A model generated the notes under the pieces. The model was not told where the DNA came from and ran no database searches. It saw nothing but the letters and a program-made list of their open reading frames with translations. Source: Syngnathus acus (taxonomy: Eukaryota; Chordata; Actinopteri; Syngnathiformes; Syngnathidae). Taken from it: a stretch of 64,000 bases of DNA. The DNA lies in the NCBI RefSeq assembly GCF_901709675.1, contig NC_051089.1, positions 6,879,476 to 6,943,475 of the forward strand, read 5' to 3'. A program made the translations under genes and the position numbers. The stretch's first letter is position 1. Each line of letters opens with the position of its first letter. This document shows, one piece after another, positions 13,289 through 24,200 of this stretch.

Positions 13289-13583
13289 ATGATTGGGCGT
13301 GTCAAACTCTTTGACAGATCAATATCGCTCTCTATCGGAGATATATCAGTTGCAACTTTATCGCACCCCACAGGGTGGCGCTGTCGAGCCAAACATCGTA
13401 TTCGTCCTTTCAGCCATTGGCGGAGAGGAACCGAATCCCGGAAGCTCCGACAATGGTTGATGGGATGTGTTACTACCCCTTCCGCGGCTCTGGTAGTCGT
13501 TCCCCAGCTGTAGTCCGCTCATTGTGAAGCCCTCAAAATGAATTTAGAAGACGTCCACGAACGACTATGTCAGAAATCTTGAG
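13289..13583 (+). promoter_or_regulatory. probable zdhhc7 promoter and non-coding exon 1 with upstream ORFs
   Basis: A CpG-richer block in A/T-rich surroundings ending at a strong splice donor (ATCTTGAG then GTACGTCG, donor at 13584). This fits a 5' UTR exon for zdhhc7, whose first coding exon opens with an acceptor at 16546. Two short upstream ORFs are present. One is a 23-25 codon ORF beginning at an ATG near 13454. The other has 14 codons, 13538-13582, and its TGA ends one base before the exon edge. The transcription start is unknown, and linkage of this exon to zdhhc7 is inferred from order and distance. Confidence 0.5.
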
Positions 13584-16546
13584 GTACGTCGCCGAAAAAA
13601 TGTCTGATATTCGTACTCTTCGCGCGCATGCCGCGGTAGCGAAGCTAACAAGGCAGCTGGCTAGTTAGCTAGCGAAATGTAGCCACCTGCCTGATAGCAG
13701 GAATGTCAAGCTACTATTATATTCACGGCAGATGTTTGTTTACGTTCTGGACCTTGTCATTTAGACAAGTAGGAAAACTCAGCTGTGAAGCACCGTGGGT
13801 TGTTGAATATTTGTCTTAGTATCATTAAGATGTTCAGACAAGAAGGGAAATGAGAAGATGATTTACTCGCTGGTCGATGAGGGGAGGGGCAGCAATCTCA
13901 GTCTTGCTTTGCTGTAGTGCTGTCGAAGCTATCATGTTGTGTGGGCGTCCAAATTGTAAAGTCGGAAGTTGGTCAGTGTCAAAACAGTTAGTCATCGTCG
14001 GTGTGGAAAAAAATGTGATTGACGTGAAGTGAGTGTTGAACAATATTGGTATGCTCTACATCCAAGGTTAACTAAAGTTTCCGTGTTTATATCTTCCAGG
14101 TGTCTCCTTTTCCATCTTCATGCCTACACACACCTTCCAAACCACATGCTGATCCTGAAGTCATGCATCAAAGCATGTCAAGTTAAGGATTGAACATACT
14201 AGGTATTCATTTTTGGCATTTCTAGTCACTATGTTGTCATCCGCCAAAGCTTGACGAGTGGCATTCCTTGCGTTTGGCAGCTAAGCAGGAGGAGCCTGAA
14301 TGACACAATGTTTCCCCTGCATGTCATTCATTCATTCATTCGTTCATTCATTCATTTTGATGTACTTACTGTATCCTATTCTGGGTCAAAGAGTCGTGAT
14401 AAATGTTGTTGTTGACTTTAGTGAATAAGAGGCCTTGCCTATTTCAGGACTGACACAGAGAGACAAATGACTCACATTCACTGCCATCAGCCATTTGGCG
14501 TCTTTTATTAACCAGATACACGGTGGAACTTTACAGGTTAAACGCAAACCATTCTGGATGCTGCTTCAATCAATTTAATAATGGAACTGTTGGGACGACA
14601 AAAGTTGTGCTTTTGCGTTAAGGCTGATGTTGCTGTAGGGTTGCAATGATGAATCGAATAACTGGAATGGCTAGAAGTCAAAATTTGGGGGATTTTATTT
14701 GCGTGACAGTGAAGCGAAGTGGAGTTATGCGCTCTAGTTTTACTTGTACAGTTTTGGGCTGTGTGGAATTGATTCATCGACTTAAAGGTATTTGTGTTGA
14801 AATTGCACTAAGTGGAGTTGTTTCTTTAGAATGTGTTTTTGAAGCTTTAGTTGATTCATGACGGGATATCGAAAGGTAATTTGTTTGCACCATTATTTTG
14901 CGCTACACGGATACTCAGTGAGATGAAGTCTCCCAACGTCTTCTTTGTCGTTTTGCTAGAGACTTTCGTTGTGTTTAGTGGACAGCTGGAGGACCAACTG
15001 CTATTACTTTAATGGAAACCCCCCCCCCCCTCGTCTTATTGACCACTGGAAGAATCAATACTCCATGAAGTAGCGGAGAGTATCCTGCCCCTTCTTAACA
15101 CTACTACTTTCTCTTGTGCAATGATAAAACATTAACATTGTGCTCCAACACCTTCACATGAACGCTGTTTGGTCACGTGTATTACAGCTTTGACAACCTA
15201 ACTCTTGATTTCTTCAGACTTCAAAACAAAATGTCCCATTGAGGGCAATTCTATTTAGAATAATTAGCTGAATGATTCCACTGTCTCCATCGTAAACCTT
15301 GCCTCGACCTGTCATTTATAAACTTAAAATTCAAATTTTAATGCTTGGTAAAGTTCAGTGGTGTCTCGAACCAAAAAGATGAAAATTGTGTGGGCGTCCC
15401 AATATTTATGGAGCTAATTGTACAGTCTGCACCCGTCACTCTCATCGAAAGACTTTGTAGCTTCTACTGTGCTGTATCGAATCTCTTTTTTCCCAGCATC
15501 ACGGTCAGTGATTGGAAGCATATCAGATTCAAGTGGGCATTTTAGGGAAAGAAGCTGTGTTGATATTGATATAAGGTGAAAGCAAAGGAGGGCTTAAAAG
15601 CGCCCTGTAGCTGTAACCTAATCAACGCTTTGAGAAATTGGGAAAGGACAGATGAAGGTATTTTGCCGCTCTGCAGGTTGACTACTAAATTGGTCAGAAA
15701 AGGCTTCGGGTTGTTTGCTCTGCCATTGTTGTTTGCTTCGTCGGCTTTGTCTCGGCGAGTGAGTCTCGGCGAAGCTGTTAGACGGCAGACAGTAACAAGG
15801 GTCATTAGAGCCTCGTGCACTTTTGCTGCAGTAACACTTACAAAGAGGAACAAGGGTTTATATTGAAGCTGCCAACGCTGTTTGTGGAGTTAGACCTCAG
15901 TGTTCCTTTGCAACTCGACATTTCTTTTTTTATTCATACAAGAGAAAACCTTTGGTTTCTCTCTGTCCCCTGCACAAACAGCCACAATCCCCTCGGGTGG
16001 CTTTGGAGAATTGGCTGTGACAGATGAGTCGACGGGCAATGGTAACAATCGGTCCACATTTTGTCTGAGCGAGGCCAGCCTTGAGTGATGAATCCCCAAA
16101 CGCGTGTTGAAGCGTCGTCATCATCAATCATTGGACCTGAGAATGACTGCCTAGCCAAAGAAGACTTTTTATTTTTCAAATTCATTGGTACATTGACAGA
16201 GGTCTCTCCGCTCCCACCCACGCACCTTCCCTCACACATTGTTACAGGGTAGCCAAACAAACAGGACCTGAGCATCATCGTTGTGTGCTTTCCATATGAC
16301 TAAAAGGGAGCCTAGTGGGAGGAAAGCACGGTCAGGCGTACCAAACATTTCCACAGATACCATTGGTGCCCATTTGGGCAGAGGATTGGGGGTCATTTGA
16401 AGTTAAACAGCGACTAAACGGTTGCTTATTTGATCATTAAAATAGTTGACGGTTAAATTGATCATCGATTGTTTATTATGTTTGAGGTCAAAAATGTTTG
16501 CATTTTTATGTTCTATGAATTGATTGCAGTTTGTTGTCCTCCACAG
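13584..16546 (+). other. probable zdhhc7 intron 1
   Basis: About 3 kb between the inferred first exon and the first coding exon. It contains an (ATTC)n stretch at 14326-14356 and a C10 run near 15020. ORFs here overlap on both strands and match nothing known. Confidence 0.45.
14326..14356. repeat. (ATTC)n microsatellite
   Basis: About seven tetranucleotide units with one G interruption, seen directly. Confidence 0.9.
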
Positions 16547-16551
16547 GCAGG

Positions 16552-18625
16552 ATGCACTCTTCCAACCACCGACTTCGAGATATGGAGCAGCACCACCCGT
16601 TGCTGTCAGCGGGTAGCGACGTGGAGTCAGGCGGCCTGGCGGCCGGAGTGATGGTCGGCGGCGCCCATGCCGACCACACGGCCGGGAACCGCACGCTGTG
16701 GTTCATCCAGGACAGCTGCGGTATGGTGTGCGCCAGCATGACTTGGTTCCTGGTGCTGTATGCCGAATTTGTCGTCAACTTTGTCATGCTGCTACCCGCC
16801 AAGAACTTCTGGTACTCTTTGCTGAACGGCGCCACTTTCAACGCTCTCGCCGTGCTCGCTCTGGCTTCCCACCTGCGTACCATGTTGTCCGATCCGGTAA
16901 GTGGAAGTGCACTCGTTCAGACGCATTTTGTAAATAACGTGTGCTATTCAGGTTTGTGTTCTGGCCGCTGATTCTTTAGGGCGCAGTTCCGAAAGGCAAC
17001 GCAACCAAGGAGTATATGGAGAGCTTGCAGCTGAAGCCCGGTGAGGTCATCTACAAGTGCCCAAAGTGCTGCAGTATCAAGCCCGAGAGAGCGCACCACT
17101 GCAGGTCCGTCTCGTCAAACGATTAAATGGTACATCAGCGTCTCGGCATGGCTCATAAATATTTTCTATCTTTTCCCGCTTGCAGTATTTGTAAAAGATG
17201 CATCCGAAAGATGGATCATCACTGTCCCTGGGTCAATAACTGTGTGGGAGAAAAGAATCAGAGATTCTTTGTCCTTTTCACTGTAAGTGCACCCGTCCTC
17301 TCAGAGGAGTCCACTCAACCACAATGAATGACAAATGTACAAGTTCAAATTGATAAAATAATAAACTGGTTTCTTTCTCCACAGATGTACATAGCATTGA
17401 TTTCCGCTCATGCGCTTGGCCTCAGTGGTATGCACTTTTTCACGTGCATTAAAGTGCAGTGGAGCGGTAAGTACTTCATCACACTGGGGGGGGGGTGACA
17501 TTCTTACACAATGTCAGCAGAAACGGACCCAATACAAAACAATATTACATGAATATTGTATTACATTACATTACATCTGTTGACATTGTGCAAATGGCGC
17601 CACTATCTTTGGAGGAAAACTATGAACAAGCGCTGAGTAAGTGACTTTTGTCGGGAACATAACGCTCTTTTTGTGTCATCTGTCGCAGAGTGCAGCGAAT
17701 TCTCTCCCGGGGTCTCCGTGCTACTACTGATATTCCTTTGTCTTGAAGCCATCCTCTTCCTCACTTTCACTGCTGTCATGTTCGGTACGCAGCTCCACTC
17801 CATCTGCAACGACGAGACGGTCAGTACCCATCGTGTGATAAGTTAAGCCTCGTTTCCAACCGCGATGGATATTTCGTTTTGGAGCGCCAAGCATTATTTT
17901 GCCCCTCTCTGCAGTAGGGAGGCTTTGCTTGTGTCGCTTGGTCATGTTAGAATGGAATGAAAAGAAACGAAAAGCATTCAACTCACAGATAATGCTGTTT
18001 GAAATCCAACAGCACCTTCCTTGCCATTTTAAATTGAATTCCAATTCACAGCGTTGGCATGGAAACCAGATAAGGCTACTGAACTGCACTGGTTGATGGA
18101 AACCTGGCTGTAGATTGACATTTACTTTAAATGATGATGGAGAAAAATTTGATCAGCTTCTTTTGTCGCGCGGGTGTATCTTGGAATATGATTTTGTAGA
18201 AAAGTTCATTTCAGCAGTCCAATTCAAAGAGTCAAACTCGTTGATCAATGTTCTGATTTCTTGTAAGATAAATAAAATGAGAAATTCACTTTCACTCAGT
18301 CAAGATGAGCACTCCATTTCTTTAACAATCAATTCCATGCAGTCAACCAAATGCCTAACAATTGTAATGCCCAACTCTAGTTATCATTGAGTGACTTTCC
18401 AAGTAGCATTTGCTTCATAAAGCTTGCGTGGGCGTCTTGCAGGAGATTGAACGTCTTAAAAACGAGAAGCCCACCTGGGAGCGTCGCACCAGATGGGACG
18501 GAATGAAAGCCGTGTTCGGCGGTCCGCCCTCCCTGCTGTGGTGCAACCCGTTCACGGGACTGCGTCTGCGTCGCCTGAAGCACTTGACCCAAGCTCGCCG
18601 ACCCGGGTCCGAGTTTTCCGTCTGA
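16552..18625 (+). CDS. zdhhc7: palmitoyltransferase ZDHHC7
   Basis: Six coding exons: 16552-16896, 16980-17104, 17186-17282, 17385-17466, 17689-17819 and 18443-18625. All junctions are GT-AG and phases agree, giving 320 aa. DHHC enzymes transfer palmitate to cysteines of membrane-associated proteins, mainly at the Golgi. The cysteine-rich domain is complete: [20 protein letters not shown] followed by [19 protein letters not shown], with the catalytic DHHC. Four hydrophobic segments flank it in the family's 2+2 pattern (about 57-78, 88-107, 170-190 and 205-227). The N-terminus ([13 protein letters not shown]) and the C-terminus ending in EFSV match ZDHHC7 better than ZDHHC3. The start at 16552 lies just after the acceptor at 16546, as in relatives. 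The insert around residues 25-42 is Gly/Ala-rich and lineage-specific. ZDHHC3 is the main alternative. Confidence 0.93.
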
Positions 18626-18927
18626 GGACACGGAGCGCCTGTAATGAGACTCTAAAGAAGGTGACGGGATGGACGCGAGTTCACCTGGGGCTGGCCTTCC
18701 TGCGTGGTGCTCTGGTGGGACTGCAGGACGTCCGCCACCTCCACTGCCTGTCCATACTCACTCCCAACATCAACTGGAAGATTTTTTGCTTTGTGTGGTG
18801 ACGCATGCACTGTATAACTCTTGGTGAGACTTTTATTCCTTTTGGGACCATCAACTCCTGCTCTCGTGGCGCACACGGCTTTGTGTTTCTGTTCCTTTTT
18901 TGTTTTTGCCATCCTGATGAGATTCCA

Positions 18928-18933
18928 AATAAA
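18928..18933 (+). terminator. zdhhc7 poly(A) signal
   Basis: AATAAA 303 nt after the zdhhc7 stop, in a G/T-containing context. It is the first canonical signal downstream. Confidence 0.55.
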
Positions 18934-21120
18934 TATTTGACATTGGGGGCGAGCGGCATTGTTGCAGAGCTTAATGGAAGAGCCACACAAAAGACACGCG
19001 CTACTCGCACGACACTTGAGCGGGTCTCGCGCGCCAGACGAGTGGAAGTGTGCTGCTTTGATTTGCATGTGTGCAATCAGCCTCAGCCGCTCCAGACTGA
19101 TGAGGCTTTTTTATTGTCTGCAAAAGGAGGACCAGATTGTCCATAACAAGCCTTCCCCAGGGATGAATGGCTTTTTGCCATGTTTTGTTCTGCCTCATTA
19201 TTATTTATCTGGATTGTTGCTTGAGCCAGTAGATAATGTGTTTTTTTTATGAATATGACTCACCCAAAACAGTTTTTGGGAAGTCAAGTTTCATCTTACC
19301 TAAACTGGTTTGACAAAAGGCCCAGAGAATCAGCATCCCAAACTGCTGTCAAAGTGGCTCCATCTTGTGGAAACCAGAATGCTCGTGTGTGTGCAGAAGA
19401 GCTGACAGCATTTCAGAAAGCCTTGCAAGCCTTCTGCAACAGCAAATTTTTGGAGCCCGGTGGCTTCGCATTGTATCATGCGGTGTGATGACGAGGACCC
19501 ACAAGCACAGAGTGTCGTTGGCAAGGGCCGATCTGTCAAATTGCAAAACTGCTTCTGCTTAGCACGTTCAACGACTCGCCTCTACCATTAGTATCAGGCC
19601 TGAAAACAAGCAAATATTTTCCGGTGTTTTTAGAACACTTAATGCACAATGTCATCCTGTGAGGTGAATTTATATACATGAATGATGGTTTCCCCTCATG
19701 TTATTTGTCTTTCCATTAACTAATACTTTTTCGCACTGGATAAATATGGCTTGAGTTCAGATTTTAAAGTGTTCCCTTTTGTGGTTGGCAGGGGAAGGTG
19801 TCTTTCTTCCTTGCTGTTTACACTACAAATGGTTTGCTACATGGAAGCTATGTGACGAATGTAAAAACACTGGCACACAGAACAAACTTATCAGGGGAGT
19901 TTTATTCACACAGACCTCATTTCTCTTGCTCTCCAAGCAACCATTTTGTTCTGATTTGATGCTGTCATATCTTTTAACTCTAAATGTTTTGCAGTTATCT
20001 CTTAAAAGTATCAGCCCCAAGGTGGTGTAGCGTAAATGGGAATGAAGGCCAGCTGAGCATGAGTCAAGTCTAAGCCCATATGATCTGTCCCACCATTCAA
20101 ATCTGACAACAAATATAATCTCGGAGGAATTGTTATAAAGAAAAAACCCTGAAAACATTCAGTTCATTAATGCGCATAATGCAGGACTGGAATAAGATTT
20201 TCCCTCAAAATCAAACAATTGTTACAGAGGTGGTTGTGGGAAAAGCAGTATGTTGTCTATTTTATATGAGCTTGTCAAGTAGTTGATGATTGAGTAGTTT
20301 TGGCTGAGAATAATCATGTATACAGTAGGACAGTGCCGTGTATGTTGATGATGTAAATTATATTGTCATCTTAAAACAATGGAATAAGTCATTTTGAACC
20401 CTACCCCCTCCCAAACAAAAGACTTCTCTTTTTTTTGCCTTAAACATCTCTGCTAAAACCAGCTACATCCTTTGTGTGTGTAAACAGAATAGTCAATTCT
20501 ACCCTGAAATGAAATTATAAAAAGTGTTTTAAGTTTTTTTATGTTGCTGGAAAAAAAATACATGCCATTATTTTGGGAAGGTGATGAAACAATGGAAGCC
20601 TTTACAGGTTTGGCGTAATCCACATGGTGTTATTATCACCATTATTATTATTGCTGGTAGTATTTTTAATTTCTACATTACACTACAGTGGCATCACTGG
20701 ATTGTTTCACTCGGACACGATGCCGAATGAAATTTATTTCCCCATTCTTTTGAGAATGTGCCCTTAAGATCAAGTCCTTCGGCATTTATGAGCGTAAAGG
20801 TTTCTATGATCATGGTATAAATTGAATGTTCTGAGGTTGCTTTTTTTGTTTTCTTTTTAATTCAATATATCTGCCAATCTTATGTCATGTTCAATGTCCT
20901 TTTAAATAAACATTTAAATAAGGATGCCCATTTATGTCTAAGTTTTTCCATGTTTCATGATAGAGGTTAAGAGTAAATCAGGGATTTTATGATATTCCTG
21001 GCAAAAAAATCCCAAACACAAACGCCATACCTCGACTAGCCAAAAGTAAACACGTCAACGCCAGAACTCGACACACGAATGACGTAACCAGTCGTTCGCT
21101 GGCTGACGAGCTTCTCCGAG
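18934..21120. other. intergenic, no gene seen
   Basis: About 2.2 kb between zdhhc7 and terf2, both on +. The ORFs are short and overlap on both strands without family resemblance. AATAAA-like signals near 20905 could mark a longer zdhhc7 3' UTR. Confidence 0.45.
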
Positions 21121-21253
21121 CCAATGGGGGGCGCTCCAATAAATCGTATGTCCTTAAAAAACGGAAGTGCCGCTTATAAGACCTTCCGAGGAAGCAGCGC
21201 GCAAACATAGCAGCTTCCTTGTTGTTATTGCTCAAAGTCCCTGTGGTTCGAAC
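21121..21253 (+). promoter_or_regulatory. terf2 proximal promoter
   Basis: Two CCAAT boxes (21121-21125, 21136-21140), an ETS-type CGGAAGTG (21162-21169) and a TATA-like cttataag just downstream. They sit within 135 bp of the terf2 start codon. Motif identities are direct; function is inference. Confidence 0.45.
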
Positions 21254-24200
21254 ATGGCGGAGGGGGCCAACCATCATTTAGAAGTAGAGCCTATCGCCAA
21301 CCGCTGGCTTCTAGATCATTATATATCGCTTGCGTTTCAATATTTTCATAAAGGTCAATATAAAGACTTTTCTGAAGTGAGACAAGTGGTTCAAAGTAAG
21401 TACCCCCTCACCCTACTCATAGCTGCGTCATTGCTTCTATGTGAAACAGTACCATATGACTGTGCATGTCTGTTTAGATAATATTGGCATATTTTGTTTG
21501 TGTTCTGACCAAGCGAGTGTTTTAGAAAAGGTGCCTTATGAATAAAAGAATTATTACTCTGTGTTCGGCAGGTATCATGTCCCGTCCTGTGGCAACAAGT
21601 GAAGTGTTACCCAAAAAGATTTTTGTAATGCAGTTAATCTCCCGCATAAACGAGGGCGAATCACTTGGTGAGACTTCAATCTATTCATTCTGGGGGCACT
21701 GCCTTGGTGTCATGTCTCAACTCATCCACCATAATAAATTGACAAAAAGAAATTAGTCACCACAATGTCATTGTAGTTACGTTATAAATTAAGAATAGGA
21801 CTATCTTTTAATTCTTGCGTGTGACGTGATGTGCTCTGTTTTGTCAACTTGAGTACTCCATGTTAAAGTGAAGAGCAGTAAGAACATGGCAAAACAATGT
21901 CTTCTGACTTGTTTGAAAAAATGATGTGTCTACATGTTGGGACCAAACTTTGCTTTTATTATATTTGTCATTACAGATGTGACTTTTGAACAAGAGGGGT
22001 CACTCTGCCCGTTGGAATCCGCCCTTGTGCAGTTGGAAGATCTGTGTGGGACAAGTGATGTTTCACAAAATGACTTGGAAAAAGTTTGCATTTTACTAAA
22101 GGAGATGGTATGTGCACACAATGAACTATGAAGATATGTGCTTAACAAATACCTTATACAAGTATATTGGTACTGTTAAAGTTTAACACAATGGTTGTTG
22201 GTCCAATTTATCTGTTATTAACAGAATTTCTCATCGACAATAACGTAAATAGAAAAGAAATCTTCTCCAAGGTCAAAATGATTGCCATCAAAACATTTAG
22301 CAGATTGCATTCAGTGAGGTTATTTTGTCTCTTCAGATTGTGAAGCTTTTCATCAAGAACGAAAAATTTGACAAAGCAAAAGAATTTCTCCGCCGTTTCC
22401 CGAAATCACAGCTTGCCAAGGTGAGTTCTCTTGCAAAACAGCAATTTATATTCTTTTATACCATCATAGACGAGAAGACTAATTGGGGCATGGTGTTAGA
22501 ATAGAAATGTCAAATAAAGTTTGGCAATAACGCCCACTTTGACCCATAGAAAAAGATTTTCATGGAGCTCATCAATCTGAGATGCAACAAGCATAAACTT
22601 ATTGAGGAAATGGACTTCAAACACTTAAAGGACCAGATCGTGGCCTTCTGCCGGGAATTCTGCCCATTCTCTGTTAGCTTTCTTTACAAGGTATGACATG
22701 AAATGAGTGTGTTTATGGGGGGGAAAATAGGTTACTGCCGTACCTTTGGGTGTGAACAGATATACAGTTACAATTATATAAATATATACATATATATATT
22801 TTATGTATAAATATATACAATTTGAGTGCATTTGTTTTTACCAGGCTGCAAAGCAGCTCATTGATCAACTTGAACAGCAAAAGAAAAAGGACATAACTGA
22901 TGAGCCAGATAAATGCGGCCCCTCCACTAGTGTGCAAGTCAACGCTGAGCTGCTGACATGGTCGGTTCATAAATCACTTGAGATTGCTGTGGATTATTTA
23001 AAAAAAAAAAAAAAAAAAAAGGTTGATTTAAAAGCATGTTTGAAGCGGTTTTATGGTAATTTTTTCCATGCTGTTATTTCCAATGTGTTCACGAGCCTCC
23101 ACATTGTTGTCTTTCAACTTTCTAGTGACGCTTCAAATATCCCAAAAGACCGACTGGAGATTGCTTACCAGGCTTTGGCTGCACCTGGTGACATAACATT
23201 TTCTCATCTGGAGGAAGAAGTTGAAAATCAAGACACAACTGTAAATACTGACGAGGACGACATGTGTGGAAACCAAGAGAGCGAAGAGCTTTTCCAGAGG
23301 AACTCAGGCAGCCCCCTTGAAGCTGCCCCGGCCGCCCCTCTTACTCAAACAGATGCCCCCCCTCAATCCAAAACCGCTTCAACGCGAAGCGGAAAAGCGA
23401 AGAAGAAACAGAAACGTTACAACATGTCAAGGATGGTGTTGGAGTCGGACAGTCAGGGCAGCGTGTCGTCTGCTGTCTCTCAGGAGCAAGAGGCAAGAAC
23501 AGATGAGCCGGCGCTGTCCCAATCATTGCTGTTTCAAACCCTTGAAAGTGACATGGAGGTCGTCCCGCTGAGGAGACTTCGATCAGTTACGTTGGCAAAG
23601 AACAGGTACATTTGTTCGTGGGTGTGGAATGTGTCCAGTGTTTCTCCTATGATTACATAAAATCAAAAGTGAAAGTATGCATTACTGCACAATGTTACAA
23701 TTTCTGAAAGATATCAACTCTTAAGTAGGAGAGTACAATCTCGTAATTTGCAACCAAAATATTTGCTCACAACTGTAGAATGCAACGTGAATAATTTTGC
23801 CTTCTTGATCTTCCGCTAGTGATGTTGAGTCATCTCTACAACTTGAGGAACAATTGTCTAACTTGGTATCTGGCAAGCAAGTCTCTCAAGGAACAAGTCG
23901 TAATCGGGCTTTGTCATCTGGGTAGAATGCGATTCCTAATTTGCAGTCAAAATATTTGATCATAACTGGAGGATGTAACATGAATATTTTTGCCTTCTTG
24001 ATCTTCCGCTAGTGATGTTGCGTCATCTTTACAACGTAAGGAGATATCATCTAGCTCAACTTCTGGCAAGCAAGTCTCACAAGGAACACCTCGTAAGCAG
24101 GCTTCGCCATCTGCGTAAGTTTAAGGCAGTCGTAGTTCGGGGGTGGGGGGGGGGTGTATTAATTATTTATTAATGATTCCTCAGTACAGTTCCTTAACTA

